Assembly (NCBI RefSeq): GCF_033170155.1 | Contig: NZ_CP137079.1 | Location: forward strand, 124,001-188,000 | Length of the DNA stretch: 64,000 bases | Origin: Raineyella sp. W15-4 | Lineage (GTDB): Bacteria; Actinomycetota; Actinomycetes; Propionibacteriales; Propionibacteriaceae | Direction: 5' to 3' | In this document: in pieces, positions 17,643-26,200 of the stretch | Layout: each line of letters opens with the position of its first letter | How positions within the stretch are numbered: the first letter of the stretch is position 1 | Program-made: the position numbers and the translations under genes | The notes under the pieces: model-generated | The model's input: the letters and a program-made list of their open reading frames with translations, nothing else | What the model was told of the DNA's origin: nothing | Database searches by the model: none

Positions 17643-17643
17643 G

Positions 17644-18429
17644 TCAGTCACCGCGCACCGTCGGGGAGGCGACGACGACCGCGTCTCTGCCCAGCGACTC
17701 GAAGTCATGCAACTCACCGAGGGTGGCTCGAGCCGCGTCCCGTCCGGCTTCGATCAGCTGAGGTACGTCGGTCATCCGCCACATCGACAGGTCGTCCACC
17801 CGCGGGCGGATCACGATCGTGTTGGGTTCGGTCTCGAGGTGGGCGATCTTGTCGGCGGTGGGGGCGATCGGCAGACACTCCCATTCGGGACGGACGCGGA
17901 CCGCGATCACCCAACGTGCTCCGAGCCCACGCACGGCGGAAATCGGCAGGTTGGCGACCAAGCCGCCATCGATCAGGATCCGGCCGTTGTCGGTCACCGG
18001 TGGGAACAGCCCGGGGATCGCGATGCTGGCCCGGAGCGCCCGGGTGAGGGAGCCGCTGGTCATGACCACCTCTTCGCGGGTGAGGAGATCGGTTGTGACT
18101 GCCCCGAACGTCAGCGGGAGGTCTTCGATACTGAGGTCCATGCCGATCCGGGCGGCCGTCCGTTCCAGTGCGGTGGAGTCGAGGATCCCCAGCCGCGGGG
18201 CGAGGGTGAGTTGGCCGAAGTCGGCCCAGCGGGCGTCCAGTGTCAGTGTCTCGATGAGGTCCAGACCGAGGCCGGCCGCGTAACCGGCCCCGACCAGCGC
18301 CCCGACGCTGGTGCCGGCGACGAACTCGGGCTGCAGGCCACGAGCCTGGAGTTCCTGGAGGACACCGAGGTGGGCAGCACCCAGCACCGCCCCACCACCG
18401 AGCGCGATCCCCAATCCGGGCGTGGTCAT
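17644..18429 (-). CDS. Patatin-like phospholipase (RssA type)
   Basis: A 261-residue lipid acyl hydrolase. Seen: glycine-rich oxyanion loop GGGAVLGAAH at 11-20, nucleophile elbow GTSVG at 39-43 (Ser41), and the catalytic Asp154 in IDGGL. Together these are the complete Ser-Asp dyad of bacterial patatins, which cleave acyl groups from phospholipids or lysophospholipids. There is no signal peptide, so it probably acts at the inner face of the membrane. Its start overlaps the TetR stop by 4 bases and its stop is 1 base from the CmpB-like start, so expression is coupled to both. Confidence 0.88.
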   Translation of the reverse strand: MTTPGLGIALGGGAVLGAAHLGVLQELQARGLQPEFVAGTSVGALVGAGYAAGLGLDLIETLTLDARWADFGQLTLAPRLGILDSTALERTAARIGMDLSIEDLPLTFGAVTTDLLTREEVVMTSGSLTRALRASIAIPGLFPPVTDNGRILIDGGLVANLPISAVRGLGARWVIAVRVRPEWECLPIAPTADKIAHLETEPNTIVIRPRVDDLSMWRMTDVPQLIEAGRDAARATLGELHDFESLGRDAVVVASPTVRGD

Positions 18430-19037
18430 GGCTGGCTCGGGTGTCGTTCCGTGACGGGCAGCGGGACGGCACCCGACGGGTTCAACCCGTCCAGAAGAAG
18501 GCTCAGATAGCGCCGTCGCGTGGCAGGATCGGCGTCCACCACGCCCTGTCCGGTCGTCAGGACGGCGAGCAGCACCGGCAGGTCGTCGGTCTCCAGATCG
18601 GGCCGCAGGTTTCCGGCGGCCTTGGCGCGCTCCACAGTGGCGGCAAGACGCCCGTTCCGGGCGAGGAAATGCGCTGTCACCTCACCGGCGTCCCCGATCT
18701 CCCGGACCACGCCTCGCTCACGTCGCAGGATGTCGACGAGTCGGTCCGCAACGGCCAGCAGGTCATCTCGCGAGGCGTCAGTCGAGCAGAACTCCTGCAG
18801 CAACGGCTCGGCCTCCTCGTCGAAGACCCGGTCGAGGACGGCCTGCGCCAGGACCTTGCGGTTGGGGAAGTGCCGGTAGAGCGTGGCGATCCCGACCCCG
18901 GCCTCTGCTGCGACCTTGTTGAGTGTCGCCGCCGGGTCGCCCAACAGCCGCCGTGCGGCGTCCAGAATCCGGCCGATGCTCGAGCGGGCGTCTGTCCGCA
19001 GCGCCGCCCAGGTCTCAGAAGAACTTTCCGACATCAC
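18426..19037 (-). CDS. TetR family transcriptional regulator
   Basis: A 203-residue repressor with an N-terminal HTH (ILDAARRLLGDPAATLNKVAAEAGVGIATLYRHFPNRKVLAQAV) and a helical ligand-binding domain resembling the TetR_C_33-like group. It sits between the radical SAM gene and the patatin gene and overlaps the latter, so it probably controls this operon. Candidate operators are the palindrome at 19051-19060, just before its own start, and the repeated ACTCTC/GAGAGT block at 20634-20658. The ligand is unknown. ATG 19034 is an alternative start one codon later. Confidence 0.87.
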   Translation of the reverse strand: MMSESSSETWAALRTDARSSIGRILDAARRLLGDPAATLNKVAAEAGVGIATLYRHFPNRKVLAQAVLDRVFDEEAEPLLQEFCSTDASRDDLLAVADRLVDILRRERGVVREIGDAGEVTAHFLARNGRLAATVERAKAAGNLRPDLETDDLPVLLAVLTTGQGVVDADPATRRRYLSLLLDGLNPSGAVPLPVTERHPSQP

Positions 19038-19050
19038 ACTCTCACTTTGA

Positions 19051-19060
19051 TAGTTAACTA
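19051..19060. promoter_or_regulatory. Palindrome TAGTTAACTA before the TetR gene
   Basis: An exact 10-bp AT-rich palindrome lies between the radical SAM stop (19065) and the TetR start (19037). Next to it is the sequence TTGGTTAGTC. Position and symmetry fit a TetR-type operator or an internal promoter; there is no direct evidence of binding. Confidence 0.4.
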
Positions 19061-19064
19061 TTGG

Positions 19065-20504
19065 TTAGTCAAGTCCGACGCCGCCGCGAGGCCAAACCTC
19101 GGCGTCCTCGAGTTCGAGCTCTTGCGGCAACTGCGCGCCCTGGCGGCAGGCGGCGCATTGCTGCCCCGCGGGGGAATCCCGCCAGAGGCCGATCGAGGTG
19201 GCTGCCCACCTGTCGGCCGCGGGCCGGCACTTGTCGGTGAGGGCATCGACGTCCTCGGGGCTGGACATGTCGGTGGAGTGCGCCTCCGAACGGTGCACCA
19301 TGGTGGCCAGTGCGCCGGGATTGTCCAGCAGGGGGCAGGGACGCAGCATGTTCTCGTTGAATGGCTGGCCCCTTCGGTACTCGGCGAACAGTGGGCCCTT
19401 CAGCGATTCCAGCAACGAAACGTCGTGGATGTTGGCCGTTGAGTAGTGGATGAATGCGCAGGGCTCCACGTCTCCATTGGCGTTGATGTGCAGGTAGTAG
19501 CGGGCTCCTGCGATGCACCCGTCGACGTACTCTCCGTCGTTCCAGAAGTCCAGCAGGAAGATCGGCTTCTCCTTGCGGAAACGGCGCACTTGGCGGTACA
19601 TGAACGCGCGTTGCTGGTCAGTGACCATCAGGTCGGTGGGGGATCCGTTGCCGACCGGCATGTAGGTGAAGAACCACCCGAACTTGCAGCCCAGGCGGAG
19701 CATCTCGTCGAGGTACTCGTCACTGCCCACCGACTCGACATTCTGTGAGGTGTAGCAGGTGGAGAAGCCGAACCCGAGACCGCGCTCGCGCAGGAGGTCC
19801 ATCGCGCGGACGACGGCCCGGTAGGTGCCCGGACCGCGCCGGGAGTCGGTCGCCTCCTCCGACCCCTCGATGCTGATGGCCGGGAGGAAGTTGCCGACCC
19901 GCTTCACCTCGTCGGCGAACTTCTCGTCGATGAGGGTGCCGTTCGTGAACGCCAAGAACACGCAGTCGGGGTGCTTCTCACACAGCCGGATGATGTCCTT
20001 CTTGCGGATGAGCGGCTCACCCCCAGAGTAGATGTAGAAGTAGGTGCCCATCGCCTTGCCCTGCTCGATGATGCTGTCCAGGGTCTCGTAGCTCATCCGG
20101 AGCTTGTGTCCGTAGTCGGCCGCCCAGCAGCCGACGCACTTCAGGTTGCAGGCCGAGGTGGGGTCCATCAGGATGGCCCACGGCACGTTGCAGTCCTCCG
20201 CCGCCATCACCTGCTTGCGACGCTTGTTGCCCAGGATGCAGGAGTTGATGACGAAGTTGCGCAGCAGCGTCCGGCGCATCCTCGGGTCGATGTCGTCATA
20301 GACGCTGGCGACGAGCCGGTTCCCGGCACACGAGGGATCATCGAGCACCTTGCGCACGGCCCGATAGGCGCGGGGCTGCTCCGTACGGTCGAATCGCTCG
20401 AGCCAGTCGAGCAGCCTGGGCGCGTTCGACCGGAAGTCTCCGTCGATGTAGTCCAGAGCCCTCTCCACGCCGAACGATGTTGCCTGGTCCATCCACCTGG
20501 GCAT
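19065..20504 (-). CDS. Radical SAM protein with SPASM-like C-terminal region
   Basis: A 479-residue radical SAM enzyme. The [4Fe-4S]/SAM motif is CxxxCxxC at Cys119, Cys123 and Cys126 (SACNLKCVGCWA), followed by YSGGEPL and AISIEGSEEATD. A later region, CIAGARYYLHINANGDVEPCAFIHYS, plus further cysteines near the C terminus (CPLL, CRP, CAAC) suggest auxiliary cluster binding. About 110 residues precede the core, including a helical part (WLERFDRTEQPRAYRAVRKVL). The AAGGAGAG box before ATG 20504 fixes the start. The product is not recognised; co-location with a patatin and a membrane protein suggests a lipid or membrane-associated substrate, but this is inference. Confidence 0.85.
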   Translation of the reverse strand: MPRWMDQATSFGVERALDYIDGDFRSNAPRLLDWLERFDRTEQPRAYRAVRKVLDDPSCAGNRLVASVYDDIDPRMRRTLLRNFVINSCILGNKRRKQVMAAEDCNVPWAILMDPTSACNLKCVGCWAADYGHKLRMSYETLDSIIEQGKAMGTYFYIYSGGEPLIRKKDIIRLCEKHPDCVFLAFTNGTLIDEKFADEVKRVGNFLPAISIEGSEEATDSRRGPGTYRAVVRAMDLLRERGLGFGFSTCYTSQNVESVGSDEYLDEMLRLGCKFGWFFTYMPVGNGSPTDLMVTDQQRAFMYRQVRRFRKEKPIFLLDFWNDGEYVDGCIAGARYYLHINANGDVEPCAFIHYSTANIHDVSLLESLKGPLFAEYRRGQPFNENMLRPCPLLDNPGALATMVHRSEAHSTDMSSPEDVDALTDKCRPAADRWAATSIGLWRDSPAGQQCAACRQGAQLPQELELEDAEVWPRGGVGLD

Positions 20505-20633
20505 GTTTCTCTCCTTCTGGTTCACCTCGAGGCGAGCCGGTGGTCCTGCACGGCGGCCGGGTCGGGACTCCATCGGATGTCCGTCCGGACTTCCTTCCAT
20601 CCGGGACCTCGCCTACCGGCTAACCGATATCGT

Positions 20634-20658
20634 ACTCTCGATATGAGAGTCTACTCTC
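20634..20658. promoter_or_regulatory. Inverted plus direct repeat upstream of the radical SAM operon
   Basis: ACTCTC, GATAT, GAGAGT form a perfect 6-bp-arm inverted repeat (20634-20650), and a third ACTCTC follows at 20653-20658. It lies 130 bases upstream of the radical SAM start, within its likely promoter region. It is a candidate operator for the TetR regulator of this operon. Confidence 0.45.
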
Positions 20659-20707
20659 GGTTCGAAACCTCTGGGGGTGTGGATGCAGAGCGGCAGGAAG
20701 ACGACGA

Positions 20708-20890
20708 TTGCGGTCGACGAGCCGCTTCGCGGCGTCTGGCCGGCGACCGCTGCAGGGTCGGATGCTGTGGTCGGGCCTCAACGTCACTGTGGTGGAGCGA
20801 GAGGACCGGATCCCTCGCCCGGCTTGTCAGCTGATCGTGACCCCCGATTGTGACGGTGTGGAGGTCACCGCACTCGACTCGCGCCCCTGA
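20708..20890 (+). pseudogene. Possible relic of an FAD-dependent oxidoreductase
   Basis: The 495 bases between the radical SAM gene and the GntR gene hold no convincing gene. One short frame contains GLNVTVVEREDRIP, which looks like the second strand of a Rossmann-type FAD or NAD site in ferredoxin reductases or flavin monooxygenases, but it lacks the GxGxxG part and any downstream domain. It may be a decayed fragment or chance. Confidence 0.2.
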
Positions 20891-21000
20891 CGCCCGGTCA
20901 GCGGGTTGAGCCCCGGGTCTCGCCCCAGTGGGTTGGGGCCGCTCGTCGCCGATATTTCCTCGGCGGCGATGGTCGGGTGCAGTCAGGTGGCTGGGTGCAG

Positions 21001-21795
21001 TCAGGTGTCGCGGCTGCTTCCGGCAGGCAGGTTGGACCAGACCGGCACGGCCACTGCCTCGTCCGAGCCGATGTCCATCCCGGTGCGCATCATCGTCTGG
21101 AAGTGTGCGGCGATGAAGCGCTCGAAGCGCACCTCGTCACCGGTCCGCAGTGCGTCGATCAGCTCTCGGTGGATCATCACGCTCCGCGGACGGTGCACCT
21201 CCACGTCCGGTGAGAACGTCGCACGTGCACGGCTGACCCGCAGAACCGTCAACAGCATCCGGTGCATCTCGCTGAGCAGGTCGTCGCCGGCGACCCGGAC
21301 CAGGACATCGTGGAACCCGAAGGCCGCTTCCAGGTACGCCTCTGGATCGTCAGTCCCGGCGATGATCCGGAGCAGGTCCTCGAGTCTTTCGATGTCGGCG
21401 TCCGTGATACGAGCGAGCACCCGGGGGACGGCGCGGTTCTCGACCCGTACGCGCAGTTCGAACATCCACGCCGGGCTCACGTTCGTGTGGTTGAACCATA
21501 GATGGACGACGCCGAGCCGTACGTGGGGTGGCCTGCTGGCGACGAACACGCCGCCGCCCGGCCCGCGACGCACCTCGATGAGCTGCCGATCCCGGAGGAT
21601 GCCCAGAGCCTCATTTATCGCCGTCGGGCTGGCCTCGAAACGCTTCATCATCTCCGTGCGCAGGCCCACCCGCCAGCCGACCGGCCAGTCCTGATCCCGG
21701 ATCTCCGCCTCGAGCGTGGCGGCGATCTCCTGCGCCCGGGAAAGCCGGGGTGGCAGGTCGCTCTCGCCGGCTGTCGTCGCGTGGTTGCTGCTCAC
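21001..21795 (-). CDS. GntR family (FadR/FCD type) transcriptional regulator
   Basis: A 264-residue regulator with an N-terminal winged HTH (RAQEIAATLEAEIRDQDWPVGWRVG, ASPTAINEALGILRDRQLIEVRRGPGGGVFVA) and a C-terminal all-helical FCD domain (FELRVRVENRAVPRVLARITD, ending HRELIDALRTGDEVRFERFIAAHF). FCD-type regulators bind carboxylic acids or aromatic acids through a metal. It is divergent from the aromatic catabolic operon, with nested inverted repeats between them, so it is the probable repressor of that operon. The GTG at 21795 is chosen with GGGAGG upstream; the longer open frame is antisense to the amidohydrolase. Confidence 0.88.
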   Translation of the reverse strand: MSSNHATTAGESDLPPRLSRAQEIAATLEAEIRDQDWPVGWRVGLRTEMMKRFEASPTAINEALGILRDRQLIEVRRGPGGGVFVASRPPHVRLGVVHLWFNHTNVSPAWMFELRVRVENRAVPRVLARITDADIERLEDLLRIIAGTDDPEAYLEAAFGFHDVLVRVAGDDLLSEMHRMLLTVLRVSRARATFSPDVEVHRPRSVMIHRELIDALRTGDEVRFERFIAAHFQTMMRTGMDIGSDEAVAVPVWSNLPAGSSRDT

Positions 21796-21811
21796 ACGCC
21801 CATCCTCCCGC

Positions 21812-21847
21812 AGATTCTGCCGGTCGAAAATTCTGTAGCCAGAATCT
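21812..21847. promoter_or_regulatory. Nested inverted repeats in the GntR/aromatic operon intergenic region
   Basis: AGATTCTG (21812-21819) and its complement CAGAATCT (21840-21847) frame the region. Inside, ATTCTG-TAGC-CAGAAT (21830-21845) is a second inverted repeat sharing the right arm. It lies between the two divergent genes and is the best candidate operator for the FCD-type regulator. Confidence 0.55.
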
Positions 21848-21921
21848 CTTGAATTATGCATACACAATATGTCATGCTCATCACACCGGCAGTCAACGAC
21901 GAGTGCGAAGGGCAGGGCGAG

Positions 21922-23004
21922 ATGGGCGACCGAAGCCGCGGCATGGTGGACGTGCATACGCACGTCTTCGATCCCGACCTGCCGGACCTGAACGTCGCCG
22001 ACGGTGGGTCGCTGCCGAGCGTCGAGCGGCTGTCCGGCGTAGCGATCCGGGTCTACCACCGCGGCCGTCCGTACCGGCTCCTCGACGAGCGAGCCTGGTC
22101 GCCGGCCGCCCGACTGCGTGACATGGATGCCAGCGATGTGGCCGTGCAGGTGCTGTCGCCCACGCCGGTCACGCTGTGCCAGGACGCGGGGGTCGAGGAG
22201 GCCACCGAGCTGGCCACACACCAGAACGCGTTCCTCACCTCGCTCGTGGCGGCGGCTCCCGACCGGTTCGTGGCGTTCGGCCACGTCCCGTTCCAGGTCC
22301 CGGCCACAGCAGCCGCGATGCTCGAGGAGCTGATGGGCCGCCCCGAGTTCGTCGGCGTCGAGATCGGCCCGCAGGTCGGTGACCTCCCGCTCAGCCACGA
22401 GTCGTACGCTCCCTTCTGGGATGCCGCCGAGCGGACCGGTGCGGTGGTGTTCCTGCACCCCGTCGACCACTGCATCGACCCGCGGATCGTTCGGACCGGG
22501 GCGTCGTTCGGGCTCGGGATGCCGACCGAGACGGCCATCGCTGCTGCCGACCTGCTGTTGAACGGGGTCCTTGCCGTACGCCCGGGGCTGCGAGTGCTGC
22601 TCGCCCACGGCGGGGGAAGCCTGCCGTCCGTCCTTCCCCGGCTCGCCCACGGTCAGCGGATCCTCCCGATCGCCGCGACCGCTCCGTCCGTCATGGACCT
22701 CGCCGCTCGGCTGTGGGCCGATTCGTTGACGTACGACCCCACGTCCCTGGCCCTGGCGGTCGAGCGCTTCGGGGCCGGCCATCTCGTCGTCGGCTCGGAC
22801 TACCCCTTCTCGGCGATGGAGGTGCCGCTCGGTGCCGTGCTCGGCCCTCCGGGTGGCGGCGCGGCCGACCCCGGGGTCCGGCTCGACCCGGCCGCCGCAG
22901 ACCGGATCCGCTCCGCCAATGCGTACGACCTGCTGGGTCGCCGCCTGCGCGGACCCCAGCCATCCGTTCCCACCACTCCCGACCTCACCCCACTGGAGGC
23001 ATGA
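21922..23004 (+). CDS. Amidohydrolase family protein, ACMSD-like (probable decarboxylase)
   Basis: A 360-residue metal-dependent TIM-barrel protein of the amidohydrolase_2/ACMSD group, whose members decarboxylate aromatic or muconic acids. Seen: metal motif VDVHTHVFDP (His12, His14), VVFLHPVDH, LLAHGGGSLPSVLPR and VVGSDYPF, in the usual order. First gene of an eight-gene operon whose next members cleave an aromatic ring. A decarboxylation step fits a carboxylated substrate. The ATG at 21922 follows AGGGCAGGG; ATG 21856 would also be in frame but lies 8 bases after the operator repeats. The stop overlaps the next start as ATGA. Confidence 0.82.
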   Translation: MGDRSRGMVDVHTHVFDPDLPDLNVADGGSLPSVERLSGVAIRVYHRGRPYRLLDERAWSPAARLRDMDASDVAVQVLSPTPVTLCQDAGVEEATELATHQNAFLTSLVAAAPDRFVAFGHVPFQVPATAAAMLEELMGRPEFVGVEIGPQVGDLPLSHESYAPFWDAAERTGAVVFLHPVDHCIDPRIVRTGASFGLGMPTETAIAAADLLLNGVLAVRPGLRVLLAHGGGSLPSVLPRLAHGQRILPIAATAPSVMDLAARLWADSLTYDPTSLALAVERFGAGHLVVGSDYPFSAMEVPLGAVLGPPGGGAADPGVRLDPAAADRIRSANAYDLLGRRLRGPQPSVPTTPDLTPLEA

Positions 23005-24086
23005 CCGTGACCGACACCAGATTCCTGGGACTCGGACTGACCCACTACCCGTTGCTGGCCGGCAAGGACGAGGACATGGCCGGGTTGCTCCGCTACACGC
23101 TGCGCGACCCCGATATCCCCGCCGAACTCAAGGACCCCGCATCCTGGCCCGAGCCGATGCGTGCCGAGTGGTCCGACGACGGTGGCACCGCCGCGGCCGC
23201 CGGGCACCGGAGGGCCCTGGTCCGCGACCTGGACCGCTGTCGTGAGGCCCTTGACGATTTCGCTCCCGACTACGTCGTCGTCTGGGGCGACGACCAGTAC
23301 GAGAACTTCCGTGAAGAGGTCATCCCACCCTTCTGCGTTCTCGCCTATCCCGATGTCGAGGTGGAGGCCTTTGCAGTGCTCAACTCGCTGGGCCAGACCA
23401 ACGTCTGGGGCCTGCCGGATGACCAGCAGGTGACGATCAAAGGCGATCGGGATTTCTCTCGGGCCTTGGCGGATTCGCTGATCCGATCCGGTGTCGACAT
23501 GTCCTACTCGTACGTGAAGCGGAAGGACGCCCACTTCCCGCACGCGATTCTCAACACCCAGCTGTTCCTCGACTACGAGCACGCCGGGCAGCGGTTCCCG
23601 TACACCATGGTGCCGATCACGGTGAACTGCTACGGCGCTCACGTCATCGCCCGGCGTGGCGGGCTCGCCCACTTCGCCCAGATCCGCCAGGAACAGGTCG
23701 ACCCGTCCGGCCCGACCCCGCAGCGCTGTTTCGAGCACGGTGCCGAGGTCGCCCGGGTGCTGCGTGACACCGGCAAGCGCATCGCGCTGGTCGCCTCGTC
23801 CAGCTGGAGCCACGCGTTCCTGCACGACAAGGGCTGGCACCTGCGGCCCGACACCACCTCCGACCGGAATCTGTACGACGCTCTCGCCGCGGGGGACCTC
23901 GACACCTGGCTGGCGGTCACCTCGGACGAAGTCGTCGCCTCCGGCCAGCAGGAGATCCTCAACTGGTACTGCCTTCTCGGTGCGGTCCATGAGTTGGGCC
24001 TGCGGCTGGAGTGGTCGGACTTCGTCTCCACCGACGTCTTCAACTCCAACAAGAGCTTCGCCATCTACCGAGAGGGAACTCGATGA
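23001..24086 (+). CDS. Class III (LigB-type) extradiol ring-cleavage dioxygenase
   Basis: A 361-residue non-haem iron dioxygenase of the protocatechuate 4,5-dioxygenase LigB superfamily, which opens catechol-type rings next to the hydroxyls. Supporting blocks are GLGLTHYPLL with a candidate iron ligand His, YVVVWGDDQYENF, KDAHFPHAILN, TMVPITVNCYG and IALVASSSWSHAFLHDKG. It is somewhat longer than LigB (about 300 residues). It is coupled to the amidohydrolase before it and to the hydrolase after it by ATGA overlaps. In the operon it would cleave the diol made by the Rieske oxygenase and SDR enzyme. Confidence 0.83.
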   Translation: MTVTDTRFLGLGLTHYPLLAGKDEDMAGLLRYTLRDPDIPAELKDPASWPEPMRAEWSDDGGTAAAAGHRRALVRDLDRCREALDDFAPDYVVVWGDDQYENFREEVIPPFCVLAYPDVEVEAFAVLNSLGQTNVWGLPDDQQVTIKGDRDFSRALADSLIRSGVDMSYSYVKRKDAHFPHAILNTQLFLDYEHAGQRFPYTMVPITVNCYGAHVIARRGGLAHFAQIRQEQVDPSGPTPQRCFEHGAEVARVLRDTGKRIALVASSSWSHAFLHDKGWHLRPDTTSDRNLYDALAAGDLDTWLAVTSDEVVASGQQEILNWYCLLGAVHELGLRLEWSDFVSTDVFNSNKSFAIYREGTR

Positions 24087-24916
24087 CCGCCGCCATCACC
24101 GGCCTTCAGACCAGACGGATCCGCACCGGCGGCTTCGGGACCAGCTACGTGGAGGCGGGGTCCGGCGCGCGGGCCCTACTGCTCCTCCACGGCTCGGGCC
24201 CGGGAGTCTCCGCACTGGCCAACTGGAACCACAACATCCCCGCGTTGGCAGACAACTTCCACGTCGTCGCCCCGGACATCGTCGGCTACGGCGACACCGA
24301 GCGGCCCAGGGACATCATCTACTCGCTGCGCGTGTGGACCGACCACGTCTGGGCATTCCTCGATGCGCTGGGGCTCCAGCAAGTGGCGATCGTGGGCAAT
24401 TCACTCGGCGGCCGCATCGCGCTCGAAATGGCGCACGACGCCCCCGAACGGGTCGAGCGGATGGTGCTGATGGGCTCGCCCGGCCTGGGGATGTTCCAGA
24501 CCGAGGGGCTGACGGCACTGCGGGCGTACGACCCGTCGCCGGAGAACATGGAGGCGCTGCTCAAGGAGTACTTCGCCGTCGACAAGAGCATCATCACCCG
24601 CGAACTGGTCGAGCGGCGGTACGCCGCGTCCCAGGAGCCCGGCGCGCACGAGGCGTATCGGCTGATGTTCTTCGATCCTCGGCACAGGGGCAACGAACTC
24701 GGTGTCACCGAGGAGCAGGTGCGCGCGACCAGGACCCGCACCCTCGTCATCCACGGCCGGGAAGACCGCGTCGTTCCCAAGGAGGTCGGCTGGACCATGG
24801 CGAACACGCTGCCGAACGCCGACCTGCACATGTTCGCCCACTGTGGCCACTGGACCCAGATCGAGCGGTCCGGCCATTTCAACGCTGTTGTCACCACGTT
24901 CCTCCAGGAGGCATGA
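24083..24916 (+). CDS. Alpha/beta hydrolase, meta-cleavage product hydrolase type
   Basis: A 277-residue alpha/beta hydrolase resembling BphD, MhpC, HsaD and CmtE, enzymes that cut the C-C bond of ring-fission products. Seen: oxyanion region LLLLHGSGPGVSALANW (the HGSGPG block is characteristic of C-C hydrolases), nucleophile Ser107 in GNSLGG, an Asp in IHGREDRVVP, and a His in FAHCGHWTQIE. It overlaps the dioxygenase by 4 bases. Presence of this enzyme implies a ring-fission ketone product, so the substrate ring probably carries an alkyl or acyl-type side group. Confidence 0.88.
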   Translation: MTAAITGLQTRRIRTGGFGTSYVEAGSGARALLLLHGSGPGVSALANWNHNIPALADNFHVVAPDIVGYGDTERPRDIIYSLRVWTDHVWAFLDALGLQQVAIVGNSLGGRIALEMAHDAPERVERMVLMGSPGLGMFQTEGLTALRAYDPSPENMEALLKEYFAVDKSIITRELVERRYAASQEPGAHEAYRLMFFDPRHRGNELGVTEEQVRATRTRTLVIHGREDRVVPKEVGWTMANTLPNADLHMFAHCGHWTQIERSGHFNAVVTTFLQEA

Positions 24917-24917
24917 C

Positions 24918-26186
24918 ATGACCATCACCACCACAGACACCGGGCTGGGTTCACACCACGTCATCGAGGAGCCGGAGAGTCGCACGTTCCGGGTGCGTCG
25001 TACGGCGATGACGTCCCAGGACGTCTTCGAGGCGGAGCGCGAGAGGATCTTCGCCCACACCTGGCTCTACCTCGGCCACGAATCCGAGATCCCGGACAAG
25101 GGCGACTACGTTCGACGTCCGGTCGGCGGCCGGCCACTGTTCATGGTCCGTGGCGCGAAGACCGGCGAGGTCAACGTCTTCCACAACACCTGCACCCACC
25201 GCGGGGCCGCGATCTGCCGCGCCGACAAGGGTAGCCAAAAGGTGTTCCAGTGCTTCTACCACGCCTGGACCTTCGACTCCGAGGGCGAGCTCAAGGGTGT
25301 TCCGGGCGAGGACGCCTACGTGGATGAGATCGACCGCGCCGGCCTCGCCTTGCAGAAGGTCCGCACCGAGAGCTACCGCGGGTTCGTCTTCGTCACGTTC
25401 GACCCGGAGATCGAGGACCTGACGACGTACCTCGCGGGGGCGCGTCAGTACCTTGACTACGTTGTCGACGCGATGAACGGCGAGGTCGAGGTCGTCCCCG
25501 GCACGAACGAGTACGGCTTCGACGCGAACTGGAAGCTGCTCGTGGAGAACAGCATCGACGGCTACCACGCCTCCTCGACCCACGACACGTACTTCAAATA
25601 CCTCCAGACCCTCGGTACCGACCTCAGCATCGGCGTCAGCGGAGTGACGAAGGACCTCGGCAACGGACACGCCGTGCTCGAGTACCGTGCGCCCTGGGGA
25701 CGGCCGGTCGCCTCGTGGGAACCGCTGTTCGGTGAGGACTCCAAGGAGGAGATCGCCCAGCTCAAGGCCGACCTCGTCGAGAAGCACGGCCCGGAGAAGG
25801 CCGAGATGATGACCGAGATCAACCGCAACCTGCTGATCTATCCCAATCTGGTCATCAACGACATCATGGCCGTCACGGTCCGGACCCTGGTCCCCACCGC
25901 TCCCGATCGGGTCGAGGTCACGGCCTGGGAGATCGCCCCGAAGGGCGAGCTGCCGCAACTGCGCCAGCGCCGCCTCGACAGCTTCCTCACCTTCCTCGGC
26001 CCTGGCGGCTTCGCCACCCCGGACGATCTCGAGGCACTCGAGTCCTGCCAGCAGGGATTCAGCTCGGGCGGCGTCGAGTGGAACGACATCTCCCGCGGGA
26101 TGGGCCGCGCGGCGCAGGCGACTGACGAAGAGCAGATGCGCGCCTTCTGGCGTCGCTGGCGTGACCAGCTCGATACGACCAACTGA
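24918..26186 (+). CDS. Rieske aromatic-ring-hydroxylating dioxygenase, alpha subunit
   Basis: A 422-residue catalytic subunit. The Rieske [2Fe-2S] motif is complete: Cys92, His94, Cys112, His115 (CTHRGA with FQCFYHAW). The mononuclear iron site is visible as ENSIDGYHASSTH, with Asp214 bridging and His217/His222 as ligands. These enzymes insert both atoms of O2 into an aromatic ring to give a cis-dihydrodiol. The ATG at 24918 starts 1 base after the hydrolase stop with AGGAGG close by; earlier in-frame starts lie inside the hydrolase gene. Electrons should come from the ferredoxin and reductase at the end of the operon. Confidence 0.93.
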   Translation: MTITTTDTGLGSHHVIEEPESRTFRVRRTAMTSQDVFEAERERIFAHTWLYLGHESEIPDKGDYVRRPVGGRPLFMVRGAKTGEVNVFHNTCTHRGAAICRADKGSQKVFQCFYHAWTFDSEGELKGVPGEDAYVDEIDRAGLALQKVRTESYRGFVFVTFDPEIEDLTTYLAGARQYLDYVVDAMNGEVEVVPGTNEYGFDANWKLLVENSIDGYHASSTHDTYFKYLQTLGTDLSIGVSGVTKDLGNGHAVLEYRAPWGRPVASWEPLFGEDSKEEIAQLKADLVEKHGPEKAEMMTEINRNLLIYPNLVINDIMAVTVRTLVPTAPDRVEVTAWEIAPKGELPQLRQRRLDSFLTFLGPGGFATPDDLEALESCQQGFSSGGVEWNDISRGMGRAAQATDEEQMRAFWRRWRDQLDTTN

Positions 26187-26200
26187 GAAAGGAACCGGAC

